DNA of 64,000 bases from positions 42,475,461-42,539,460 of the forward strand of contig NC_056005.1 of NCBI RefSeq assembly GCF_018446385.1. The letters run 5' to 3'. This stretch comes from Zingiber officinale. Taxonomy: Eukaryota; Streptophyta; Magnoliopsida; Zingiberales; Zingiberaceae. Each line of letters begins with the position of its first letter. Position 1 is the first letter of the stretch. Below, in pieces: positions 43,537 to 54,545 of the stretch. The notes beneath the pieces are model-generated. The model did no database searches. It was given only the letters and a program-made list of their open reading frames with translations, and was not told the origin of the DNA. The position numbers and the translations under genes are program-made.

Positions 43537-45002
43537 GAAACTTAAGTGAGGATTGTTATTTTCTTGAACGACAATTCTTCTTTTCCCTCAACCTCACCCG
43601 CTGACCCCTTTCTCCTCCTCACCCTCTCGGTGCCCAAGTTTAAAGAAGACCTAGGGTTTCACCCTAGGGCCATAGGAGCACCTTCCGGCGATGATTCCGG
43701 CACAAGGATGCTCCTCTCCGCGAGAAGAAAGCATAGACGCAAGAAGGTCGTCGAGGAGATCTCTTCTTCGGAAAACCTAGCGAGTGGATTGTAAGGAAAA
43801 TTAGCGTAGGAAGTGAGTAACCCCTCACCTACAGTATAAGTAGTTATTTGTATGTTTCTATGCTTTAGTTTTGTCATATACAAATCCATCGGTACGTAGG
43901 GTGTGAATTAGTGCACACAAAGTGCTCGATGAAATGGTTAGCAAAGCTAAATGCCATAGTAGGCATTTTAATAGTTTAGTTAAATGTTGTAGATGCATTT
44001 AAACAGTATACTTAGCCTTGCTTCAGCTTGTATGGGACTACGGTCCAATGGGTGGGCTCCCATAGTCGCCTCTAGGTTAAGATAACCTAGCTCTAGGTTC
44101 AGATAACCTAGTAAAAAGCAATATATGATAAATTAGTTATAAAATCAGTATTTTATTTTATCAATGGCACCATACAGGACTTCAGTTGTCCTTGGGTTGG
44201 GCTCCCACAGTCGTCCCTAGGTTTAGATAACCTAGTAAACCCTACTAACTTCGGGTCTTGCAACCCCGGGTCTAGTTAGGGATGCGCGCATAGCAAGTAC
44301 AGTTGTCGGGCCCATCAGTAGCATGATTAGTATTTTTATCTACGTATGAAAATAGTTTTCAAACTTCACAACTAGCTATGTGAATACAGCTTAGCTTTAG
44401 TTTAGTTTTCTCATTGGTATAACAATCAACTTAGCTTATGTGTCGATTTAGTTAGCTTGTCGATACCATGGATAGCTTTTCGTTCAGTACTTGTTAGCAT
44501 GACTTACATATTCATATGCCATGTTTTAGTGTTTTCAGCATGATTAATAGCATGTATTTCAAATAGCATCTCTTAAAAGAAAGCATGATTTTCTTCGAAT
44601 GCATGTTTTGTGAGGTAGATGGTTTCTTACTAAGCTCCCAAGTTTATAGTTGCATTTTTCCTTATACTGCAGACAAAAGGTAAAGGAAAGACGGATTAGC
44701 GGAGGCTGGAGGACAATGCTACCAGATGTGTGTGGAAGAGGAACTTGGAATAAAGATCTTTGGGAATTAGCAAAGTTAAACTTCAGTATTTTCTTTTGTT
44801 ATTACCTTTCTGCACTTCTAGGATGATAGGTATCAGAAATGGTGAACCTAAGTATTATGCCATGCTTCGACTGCTGATTGTCTTACTAATAGATAGTAAA
44901 TGTGAGTAATGATATGCCTAGTAGTGATTTTATGCTCTTAGTTTATTTCTGAAAGTTCCTGTACAAGTCTGGGTGAGATTTCTACAGAAATCAGAAACCC
45001 AA

Positions 45003-45375
45003 TCGATCAGTTGATCGATTGAGCAGTCCTCAATCGATCAGCCAATCGATTGGGAGAAGTCCCCGCGTACAGAAGGCTAGTGAGTCGATTAGCTGGTCGA
45101 TTGGGGAGCCCCGATCGATCAACTGATCGATCGAAGCGCAATCTGTCGCGTACAGAGAGCTGATGAGTTGATCAGCTGATCGATCAACCATGGATCGATC
45201 AGCCGATCGATCGGGAATTTAATCCCGCTAACAGAGAGCTTCTGAATCGATCTCTGGATCGATTGACCAGATTAGATCGATCATCCGATCGATCCAGTTT
45301 TGACCCCGGTCACAGTAGCGAGTTGAGTCGATCAGTGGATCGATCAGACAACTCCAATCGATTAGCAGATCGATT
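45003..45375. repeat. paired ATCGATC palindromes of element C 5' LTR
   Basis: About ten palindromes, mostly as pairs 12-15 bases apart. Pairs repeat about every 70-80 bases with 'acaga(g/a)(a/g)gct' in the spacers. The 3' LTR copy is at 52228-52605. Confidence 0.9.
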
Positions 45376-45610
45376 GAAGTGTTTGATTTCAACGAGAAGT
45401 GCCTAACTTCAGTTTACGGCCAAATAGAAGTTAAGATCCCTTCTTTAGCATATGTATAACTTCAGCAATGTATCTCGAACACAAAGTTTAAATTTTATAG
45501 CACACAGCATAGAGTTTTAATTCATTCAGTTTATTTCCACACAAGAATAATTAGCATAATGTAACCCCCAGCCTCACAGTTTAGTCAGTAGGAGGTGGGT
45601 CGTTACAGAG

Positions 45611-45622
45611 TGGTATCAGAGC
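45611..45622 (+). other. primer binding site of element C
   Basis: TGGTATCAGAGC, complementary to initiator tRNA-Met, three bases after the LTR. Confidence 0.92.
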
Positions 45623-45819
45623 AAATTCCATACTTCCTCACACACATCCGCATTGAACCTGCAGCCTCCAAGTAAGAATACCTCTCACTTTATTTATGTT
45701 TTGTTACTTTCATGTTTATAGATACTAGAGCTTGTTTATATATGATAACATTTAACATGATAATAGTAGTTATGTACTTATGAGTGTATTAGTTATGCAT
45801 GTCCTCTATTCCTTAGAAA

Positions 45820-46947
45820 ATGGTACGAGGACGCCCAGCTAAAAAGACATCAGCTACTGAGTCCTAGCATGAGGTAGGCAGCTCAGTGCCTCCTCCAGAC
45901 CTTACAACAGTAGTGGCTCAGTTACAGAAGCAGCTAGCTAAACAGCAACAGGAGATAGCCACCCTAAGGGATAACCAGCAGAACACTTCCACTGTCACTC
46001 CAGAACCTAACTTAGCAACCCCAGTGGTGATAGAGGTTCCACCAGTCCAACCTGCAGCACCAGTAGCCCCAGCAGCAGGGGCAAGGAGAGAAGCTTACCT
46101 GATCTAGTGGTAGAAAAACAAGCCAGAGAATTTCTCAGGCACCAGTGAACCATGGGACGCCCAAGCCTGGTTCAAAACACTGGAGAGTACGATGGAGCTT
46201 CTGGACTAGCCAGAGGTTGAAAAGGTGAAATGCACCTCATTCTGCCTGACAGGAGACGCACGTATGTGGTGGGAGAGGATTAAGACGAAGCGCCTAGTGA
46301 GCCAGATGACATGGGCTGATTTCGAGAGAGAATTCTTTGAGGAATTCTTTCACATGCGGGTCACAAACCGCCACTACGACGAGTTCACTAAATTTTGTCA
46401 GGGCAACCTTTCAGTTGAGGAAGTCGTGAAGAAATTCAACAGATTGGCCCGTCTATGCCCTGAATTAGTCGGCACTGAAAGAGAACGAGTCCGGTTGATG
46501 CTCAAGATGTTAAGGACGGAAATAGCAATGAATGTGGCCAGCGGCGTTCATAGGCCGCAAACTACAGAGGAACTAGTAAGCAGTGCTCTAACCACCGAGC
46601 ATTACCAGAATAACATCAAACAGCAGAAGCAAGCCTTCTCAGAGTCTAAAGGCCAAGGAGGTACAGGTACTCAGAAACACCAAGGCCACAGTTCTAACTG
46701 GAAAGGGAACTCCAGTAACAAATGAAAGCCAGGGAGTTACCCAAAAGGACGACCAGCTAGCAAACGGCCTAGTTATCCCAAGTGCGCTACTTATGGGAAA
46801 TTCCACCCCGGAGTTTGTCGCAAGGGCACACGAGGATGCTTTGAGTGTGGCCAGGAAGGGAATATGGCTAAACAATGTTCGAACAAGACCAGTGTTCCTA
46901 CACCACAGCCGATCCAGTACGGAGCTAACCCAGCACAGTTACATTAG
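45820..46947 (+). pseudogene. element C gag with in-frame stops
   Basis: ATG at 45820 begins MVRGRPAKKTSATES and is followed by a coiled-coil-like stretch ('VAQLQKQLAKQQQEIATLRD') and a proline-rich linker. The capsid domain follows ('GDARMWWERIKTKR', 'WADFEREFFEEFFHM', 'EEVVKKFNRLARLCPEL'). The zinc knuckle near 46841-46880 reads CFECGQEGNMAKQC, with Asn where His is expected. Stops are TAG at 45865, 46105, 46207 and 46945, and TGA at 46723. The phase is constant, so removing the stops would leave one continuous Gag of about 370 residues. Confidence 0.88.
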
Positions 46948-47688
46948 ATGCAGGCTGCTATAGATGGTCCACACATCAGTCAGGGCAGACTAGAAGCCCC
47001 CTCAACCACGACGAATGCTAGGATCTACTCACTCACCAGGGAGGATGTAGCGAATACCTCAACAGTTGTTACAGGTCAGATTAGTATTTTACAGCAAAGT
47101 GCAACTGTCTTATTCGATACTGGGGCAACCCACTCTTATGTATCCAGGACATTCGCCGAAAAGCTAGAAATACCTCCTGATGCACTTAGTGGTCAGTTCC
47201 TGACGACACTACCTTCAGGAGAAATTATGGCATCTACGCACTGGCTCCGAGCAGTGTCAGTCATTATAGCGGACAGAGAGCTTTTTGATGATTTGATAGT
47301 GCTAGATATGGCTGACTATGATGTCATCTTGGGAATGGACTTTCTGATCAAGTACGGTGCCTCTATAGAGTGCCATAAATAGAAAGTTGTATTCCAACCT
47401 GAAGCAGAAGTGCAGTTTGGGTACACAGGAGAACCAAAGAGAAAGACCAAGAAGTTTCTCTTAGCTCTGAAAGCACAAAAACTACTTGATTCAGGATGTA
47501 CGGGATTCCTAGAACATGTAGTCAGTACTAGTTAGGACAAGGGTCAAAAGCTAGAGGAGGTCCGAGTCGTACGTGACTACCCAGTAGTCTTCCCTGAGGA
47601 GTTACCAGGCCTAGCACCAGACAGGGAGATTGAATTTGAGATAGAACTCATCCCCGGTACAAATCCCATCTTCAAAGCACCCTACCGC
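46948..47688 (+). pseudogene. element C protease and linker
   Basis: The active site VLFDTGATHSYVS lies near 47110-47150, with 'YDVILGMDFLIKYGASIEC' further on. The loop residues DTG are intact. Stops TAG at 47380-47382 and 47533-47535 separate it from reverse transcriptase. The linker '[20 protein letters not shown]' leads into 'MALAELKEF'. The same phase as gag continues. Confidence 0.88.
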
Positions 47689-49140
47689 ATGGCTCTAGCA
47701 GAACTGAAGGAATTTCAGGAGCAACTACAGGAGCTGCTTGACAAGGGCTTCATACACTCTAGTCACTCACCATGGGGAGCACCTGTATTGTTCGTGAAGA
47801 AGAAGGACGGGAGCATGCGCCTGTGTATAGACTACCGAGCACTAAACCAAGTCACGATTAAGAATAGGTATCCTCTCCCCAGGATAGATGACCTGTTTGA
47901 TCAGTTAAAGGGAGCAGCAGTGTTCTCTAAAATAGACCTCAGATCGGGATATCACCAGGTGAAAGTTAAAGAAGGTGACATACCCAAAACGGCTTTCAGG
48001 ACCAGATACGGACATTATGAGTTCGTAGTCATGCCCTTTGGCGTGACGAATGCTCCAGCTACTTTCATGGACCTCATGAACAGAGTGTTCAGAGAATACT
48101 TAGATAAATTTGTCATCGTATTCATCGATGACATTCTTATTTATTCCAAAACCCGAGAAGAACACGCAGAACATCTGAAAATAGTACTGCAGACCCTTTA
48201 GCAGAACCAGCTGTATGTCAAGTTCACGAAATGTGAATTCTGGCTCAATCAGGTGTCCTTTCTGGGTCACATCATCTCCAAGGATGGTATCATGGTAGAC
48301 CCCAGTAAGATAGAAGCTGTGAGTAACTAGAAAAGACCTCAGAACGCTAGTAAAATCAGAAGCTTTTTGGGACTAGCAGGATATTACAGAAAATTCATAG
48401 AGGATTTCTCCAGGATAGCCTCCCCACTGACAGCTCTCACCAGGAAGAACAGAAGATTTCAGTGGACAGAGAACTGTGAGAATAGCTTCATGGAGCTCAA
48501 AAGAAGATTGACCAGTGCACCCATTCTGACTCTGCCCGAAAACACAGACAACTTTGATATTTACAGTGACGCCTCTAAATTGAGATTAGGAGCAGTACTG
48601 ATGCAAGAAGGTAAGGTGATCGCCTATGCCTCCAGACAACTCAAGAACTATGAGAGGAACTACCCTACTCATGACCTTGAGCTTGCAGCAGTTGTCTTCG
48701 CCCTCAAAATTTGGAGACACTATTTGTATGGAGCTCAGTGCAGAGTGTATACAGATCATCAGAGTCTGAAGTACTTCTTCACTCAGAAGGATCTGAATAT
48801 ACGACAGCGCAGATGGCTTGAGCTGGTCAAAGACTATGACATAGACATTCTCTACCACCCAAGAAAAGCCAATAAGGTGGCAGATGCACTTAGCAAGAAG
48901 TCCAGTGCCACCTTATTATCCCTAGCAGCCATGTCACCACCCCTACAAAAGGAGATTATAGATTTCGGTCTCGAACTTATAGTTGGGCAACTCTCTACTA
49001 TGATATTAGCATCTACCCTATTTGGTGATATCCAAACAGCTCAGGATCAGGACCCTGAAATTCAGAAAATCAAGCAAGAGTTAGCAGAATTAGAAAGTGG
49101 AGAGTTTAGAGTGTCTGATAGTGGGGTATTGTATTTTGGT
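47689..49140 (+). pseudogene. element C reverse transcriptase and RNase H
   Basis: The palm shows '[20 protein letters not shown]', '[13 protein letters not shown]', '[12 protein letters not shown]'-like motifs and the catalytic 'FIDDILIYS' with both Asp residues. The connection and RNase H show '[12 protein letters not shown]', '[17 protein letters not shown]', '[20 protein letters not shown]' and '[16 protein letters not shown]'. Stops at 48199-48201 and 48328-48330 are TAG, where Gln and Trp are expected. No frame change is needed. The catalytic residues I can see are intact, so the protein is lost through stops only. Confidence 0.92.
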
Positions 49141-50448
49141 GACAGACTATGTGTTCCGGATCAGGAGGAACTACAGAGGAAGATCCTAGACAAGGCTCAC
49201 AGGACTCCTTATGCGATGCATCCTGGCTTCACCAAAATGTACCAAGACCTAAAGAAACATTTTTGGTGGCTTGGGATGAAAAGAGACATCGCCAGGTATG
49301 TCAGTACCTGTCTGACCTATCAGAAGGTCAAGGCGGAACACCAGAGACCAGGAGGAGTTCTGCAGCCTATTCAGATCCTAGAATAGAAGTGGGAGGATAT
49401 CTCTATGGATTTTATAGTGGGACTACCCAGAACTACAAATGGTTTTGATGTCATCTGGGTAATAGTCGACAAATTGACTAAGTCGGCCCACTTCTTAGCT
49501 ATCAGAATATCCTACTTCATGGAACAGCTAGCTCAGTTGTATCTCAAGGAGATCGTCAGACTGCATGGAGTCCCACGGACCATCATTTCAGACAGAGACA
49601 GTAGATTTACGTCACACTTCTGGGAGTGTGTACAGTCAGCATTGGGCACCAAGTTAAAGTTTAGCACAACTTTCCATCCTCAGACAGATGGTCAGACGGA
49701 GCGAGTAAATCAGGTACTCGAAGATATGCTCCGAGCATGTGCCCTAGACTTTAAGGGAAGTTGGTGCAAATATCTGAGTTTAGCAGAATTTGCATACAAC
49801 AATAGCTATCAGGCCACCATCGGCATGGCACCCTACGAGGCTCTCTACGGGCAGAGGTGTAGATCTCCAATCTGCTGGTATGAGAGTGGTGAACAGAAAG
49901 AACTAGAACTTCAGACAGATCTAGTCGCAGATACCACGGCAGCTATACAGCAGATCCTCCAGAGGATAGAGACAGCTCAGAGCCACCAGAAAAGCTATGC
50001 TGTTACACGGCGTCGACCCTTAGAGTTTTCAGTTGGGGATACAGTGTTCCTCAGAGTAGCTCCCATGAAGGGAGTAATGTGTTTTGGGAAGAAGGGCAAA
50101 TTGAGTCCCAGATATGTGGGACCATACCTTATCACCAGAAGAGTTGACAAGGTAGCGTATGAGCTAGAGCTACCCCAGGAAATGTCAGCTATCCATAACG
50201 TATTTCATGTCTCTATGCTGAAGAAGCATATCCCAGATGTCACCCAAGTGATTGAGCCCCGGTTGGTATCAGTCCGCGAAGACCTCAGCTATGACAGTCG
50301 GCCTATTCAGATAATAGACCGAGCAGTAAAGAAATTGCGGAATAAGGAGGTACCATTAGTAAAAGTCATTTGGAAAAATCACACAACCGAAGAGGCAACT
50401 TGGGAGACAGAAGCTAGCATGAGGCAGAAGTACCCAGAGTTATTCTAA
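49141..50448 (+). pseudogene. element C integrase with chromodomain-like tail
   Basis: The zinc-binding part shows HRTPYAMH and CLTYQ, where the second Cys of the usual CX2C is Tyr. The stop at 49384-49386 is TAG in the E-W-K-W phrase. The catalytic core begins 'MDFIVGLPRTTNGFDVIW' and includes 'IISDRDSRFTSHFW' and 'HPQTDGQTERVNQVLEDML', so the D, D and E residues are intact. After the C-terminal GPY-like part, the end 'KVIWKNHTTEEATWETEASM' resembles a chromodomain, which in chromoviruses can guide insertion to heterochromatin. Confidence 0.92.
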
Positions 50449-50468
50449 GTTTGAGGACGAACTTTTTA

Positions 50469-50483
50469 TAAGGTTTGGGGGAT
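50469..50483 (+). other. polypurine tract of element C
   Basis: A purine-rich run containing AAGG, interrupted by TTT, then GGGGGA directly before the 3' LTR. It primes plus-strand synthesis. Confidence 0.8.
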
Positions 50484-52831
50484 TGTAACGCCTGAAAATT
50501 CTCAAAATAATTTTAGAAATATTCTAGAATTTTTTTGGAATTTTAGAATATTTTTCTGAAATTTTTAGAATAGCCGAAGTAGCAAAAATAAATAAGGACG
50601 TAAAATAGCCTAAGCGGGAATTGAACCCAAGACCTATTAAACTCTACGCCTTATAGATGACTCTAGTAACCAGGAGGCCCCAGCAGGGGTGTGCTAAAAG
50701 AAGAGGAAAACAATTATATTTAAAGTTAGTCGGAGTGAATTAATCACTTAATATAAATAGGGAACTTAAGTGAGGATTGTTATTTTCTTGAACGACAATT
50801 CTTCTTTTCCCTCAACCTCACCCGCCGACCCCTTTCTCCTCCTCACCCTCTCGGCGCCCAAGTTCAAAGAAGACCTAGGGTTTCACCCTAGGGCCATAGG
50901 AGCACCTTCCGGCGACGATTCCGGCACGAGGACGCTCCTCTCCGCGAGAAGAAAGCATAGACGCAAGAAGGTCGTCGAGGAGATCTCTTCTTCAGAAAAC
51001 CTAGCGAGTGGATTGTAAGGAAAATTAGCGTAGGAAGTGAGTAACCCCTCACCTGCAGTATAAGTAGTTATTTGTATGTTTCTATGCTTTAGTTTTGTCA
51101 TATGCAAATCCATCAGTACGTAGGGTGTGAATTAGTGCACACCAAGTGCTCGATGAAATGGTTAGCACAGCTAAATGCCACAGTAGGCATTTTAATAGTT
51201 TAGTTAAATATTGTAGATGCATTTAAACAGTATACTTAGCCTTGCTTCAGCTTGTATAGGACTACGGTCCAATGGGTGGGCTCCCATAGTCGCCTCTAGG
51301 TTCAGATAACGTAGCTCTATGTTCAGATAACCTAGTAAAAAGCAATATATGATAAATTAGTTATAAAATCAGTATTTTATTTTATCAATGGCACCATACA
51401 GGACTTCAGTTGTCCTTGGGTTGGGCTCCCACAGTCGTCCCTAGGTTTAGATAACCTAGTAAACCCTACTAAATTCGGGTCTTGCAACCCCGGGTCTAAT
51501 TAGGGATGTGCGCATAGCAAGTATAGTTGCCGGGCCCATCAGCAGCATGATTAGTATTTTTATCTACGTATGAAAATAGTTTTCAAACTTCACAACTAGC
51601 TATGTGAATACAGCTTAGCTTTAGTTTAGTTTTTTCATTGGTATAACAATCAGCTTAGCTTATGTGTCGATTTAGTTAGCTTGTCGATACCATAGATAGC
51701 TTTTCATTCAGTACTTGTTAGCATGACTTACATATTCATATGCCATGTTTTAGTGTTTTCAGCATGATTAATAGCATGTATTTCAAATAGTATCTCTTAA
51801 AAGAAAGCATGATTTTCTTCGAATGCATGTTTTGTGAGGTAAATGGTTTCTTACTAAGCTCCCAAGCTTATAGTTGCATTTTTCCTTATACTGCAGACAA
51901 AAGGTAAAGGAAGGACGGATTAGCGGAGGCTGGAGGACAATGCTACCAGATGTGTGTGGAAGAGGAACTTGGAATAAAGATCTTTGGGAATTAGCAAAGT
52001 TAAACTTCAGTATTTTCTTTTGTTATTACCTTTCTGCACTTCTAGGAAGATAGGTATCAGAAATGGTGAACCTAAGTATTATGCCATGCTTCGACTGCTG
52101 ATTGTCTTACTAATAGATAGTAAATGTGAGTAATGATATGCCTAGTAGTGATTTTATGCTCTTAGTTTATTTCTGAAAGTTCCTGTACAAGTCTGGGTGA
52201 GATTTCTACAGAAATCAGAAACCCAATCGATCAGTTGATCGATTGAGCAGTCCTCAATCGATCAGCCGATCGATTGGGAGAAGTCCCCGCATACAGAAGG
52301 CTAGTGAGTCGATTAGCTGGTCGATTGGGGAGCCTTGATCGATCAACTGATCGATCGAAGCGCAATCTATCGCGTACAGAGAGCTGATGAGTCGATCAGC
52401 TGATCGATCGACCATGGATCGATCAGCCGATCGATCGGGAATTTAATCCCGTGAACAGAGAGCTTCTGAATCGATCTCTGGATCGATTGACCAGATTGGA
52501 TCGATCATCCGATCGATCCAGTTTTGACCCCGGTCACAGTAGCAAGTTGAGTCGATCAGTGGATCGATCAGACAACTCCAATCGATCAGCCGATCGATTG
52601 AAGTGTCTGATTTCAACCAGAAGTGCATAACTTCAGTTTACGACCAAATAGAAGTTAAGATCCCTTCTTTAGCATATGTATAACTTCAGCAATGTATCTC
52701 GAACACAAAGTTCGAATTTTATAGCACACAGCATAGAGTTTTAATTCATTCAGTTTATTTCCGCACAAGAATAGTTAGCATAATGTAACCCCCGGCCTCA
52801 CAGTTTAGTCAGTAGGAGGTAGGTCGTTACA
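50484..52831 (+). repeat. 3' LTR of element C
   Basis: Same layout as the 5' LTR, with about 37 extra bases near its start. Differences from the 5' LTR are mainly transitions. It ends GTCGTTACA at 52831. Confidence 0.92.
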
Positions 52832-54094
52832 TTAAAGGTTTTTAAAAATCTTTTAGATTTTAATTTTTTATTTCATACATTGTTTCAAGGTTTGACTTAG
52901 TACAAAAGGAGTAAACAATGGAGAAGTGGAGCTTGAAACTTAAAAGTTATTTTGTGAAACTTGAAGACTTTTTTTTATTTTATATTGATATCATAAATTT
53001 TCATCATGTATTATTCATTTTGTGAAAGATTTGAATTTTCTAAATAATTACTAATTTCTTGTATCATTCCTCTCTCAAATTGTTCACTGAATTTCTAGTC
53101 AGTGTAAGTTTAAGGCTGATTACGATTTCTAGAAATCTATTGGTTTTTTATAAAAGGCACTTTGAGAGAATAGAGCACCAAACAACAATTGAAGGAACAA
53201 ACTTTGTACTTGAAATGTCTGTTGATAAGAAACTGCAAGGAGAACTTAGTACACAATAGGTTTAAGTTGGTACATTTCATTTCTGTAAGTCTTTGATTTT
53301 CCTTGCTGTAAATGGTTTTACCGTGTTTTTATATATCAAAGTTCTTGTTGTATGGTTGGAGAGGCAAACAAAATTGATATTTGAAAAACAATTATATAAT
53401 CAAGCATCTCAACTTCTGCACTTCTTTGAATTTGCAGTTTTTGTACTAGCCCTGTCATCTTTGTCAAATTCTTTTCCCTTAACAATTTGATAGAGGCTCA
53501 TGCCTGGATCAATAAGATTCTTATTTGGGATGTAATACCATTTAGTATTATAATGGTAAGAGCCTCCCCTTAGGTTGCCTCTGATTAGATATTCTCATAA
53601 AATTTAGAACAAAATAGTTCCAAGAACCCAAGTTGATACATCAAACTTCTTGTCTTCTCTGTAGTTTTTTTTTTATAGATGCTTGAGAGTTGCATACTTG
53701 CATTCCTACACATGACACATAACTTACATGACAAATCTCCTTTAACAGCAAAGTCACAAGTGTTTAGACAATTAAACATTTAAACTCTTAAATTTAAATA
53801 TTTCAATGTATGAAATGATGAAATATAATTATAATATTTAAAAGTTTGTTATTATGGGTTTAAATTAAAATATTATTATGTGTTTTGAATCTATATTTAA
53901 TTATGTCATTAAAAAAATAAAAGTATAATTTCAAAAAATCAAATCAGATTGGTGAGTTGGTCAGGTTGGCCGGGTTGGAACGGGTTCGGATTTATAGATT
54001 TCGGGTTAGAGTCGGGTCCGAGTTGAATATTTTTTTAAAAAACTAGTTTTCAACCCAACCCGAATCCATCCAACCCCCCGAATTGGCACCTCTA
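52832..54094 (+). other. right part of the hAT element, no coding signal
   Basis: AT-rich with short frames (53059-53259, 53293-53490) that match no domain I know. The last 130 bases carry inverted 'cgggttcgg', 'cgggtc' and 'caacccgaatcc' words like those at the left end, which supports its being the hAT subterminal region. Confidence 0.5.
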
Positions 54095-54545
54095 GATTTT
54101 TGTGTGTTGGTCCAAATTAAGGATATTCAATTAAATTCTTACTGTTGATGAGAATTTAATTCTTGGGTATTTTTCTTGCATAGATTTCTTATAGTTCACA
54201 TAATATCTTCTCATTTTAGGATGCTAAAACATATTCAATCAAAATTATAGAGTATTTTACAATGAAAATTATCTTCCCATAGTAGTCAAAATGTTTTTGA
54301 AGCCAAAAATTTACAACTTAAGGAAGCAAGAAGGTCGAGACGAGCCAATAGTCTTTTTGAAACAGAGATAAATCTATTATTGGTGATAATATAAACAACT
54401 TTCCTTATCCCAATGAGAAATCCTCTCAACACACTAGTATGTTTTGGATACTAAAAACCATGGAAAATTTTTTTTGATAGACTTAATTATCTCTCAGGAG
54501 CCACCCTTCTTGCTTTAGTGAAGAATTCAAAGTCAACCTTACATC
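54095..54545. other. spacer between hAT and element E
   Basis: AT-rich, no gene seen. It begins with the hAT target duplication copy and ends with the ACATC duplication of element E. Confidence 0.6.

Larger units (their letters stand above)
43297..45607 (+). repeat. 5' LTR of element C
   Basis: Features are an antisense tRNA-like A/B-box segment (43393-43450), TATAAATAG (43528-43536), a leader with an 83-codon open frame (43546-43794), the ATCGATC palindrome array (45003-45375) and the end GTCGTTACA. The palindromes lie far downstream of the TATA box, so they are probably in the transcribed leader, unlike in element D. Confidence 0.92.
43297..52831 (+). mobile_element. Element C: full-length Ty3/gypsy chromovirus
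   Basis: LTRs of 2311 bases (43297-45607) and 2348 bases (50484-52831), both TGTAACGCC...GTTACA, are roughly 97 percent alike over the stretch I compared by eye. The primer site is at 45611-45622 and the purine tract at 50469-50483. Gag, protease, reverse transcriptase, RNase H and integrase with a chromodomain-like tail follow in one unbroken phase from 45820 to 50448. Nine TAG and one TGA interrupt it. The flanking 5-mers TCAGG and TTAAA do not match, which is unexpected for an element with both LTRs. Confidence 0.92.
41946..54094 (+). mobile_element. decayed hAT element, split by element C
   Basis: The left terminus is TAGGGGTGTTAAAAATGAAC and the right terminus on the opposite strand is TAGAGGTGCCAATTCGG. 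Both are hAT-like. The flanking 8-mers, GGTTTCTG (41938-41945) and GATTTTTG (54095-54102), match at six positions, and both differences are transitions. Net length without element C is about 2.6 kb. BED zinc finger and the first part of the transposase remain on the left. The right part (52832-54094) has no motif I recognise, so a large piece of transposase is lost. Confidence 0.75.
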
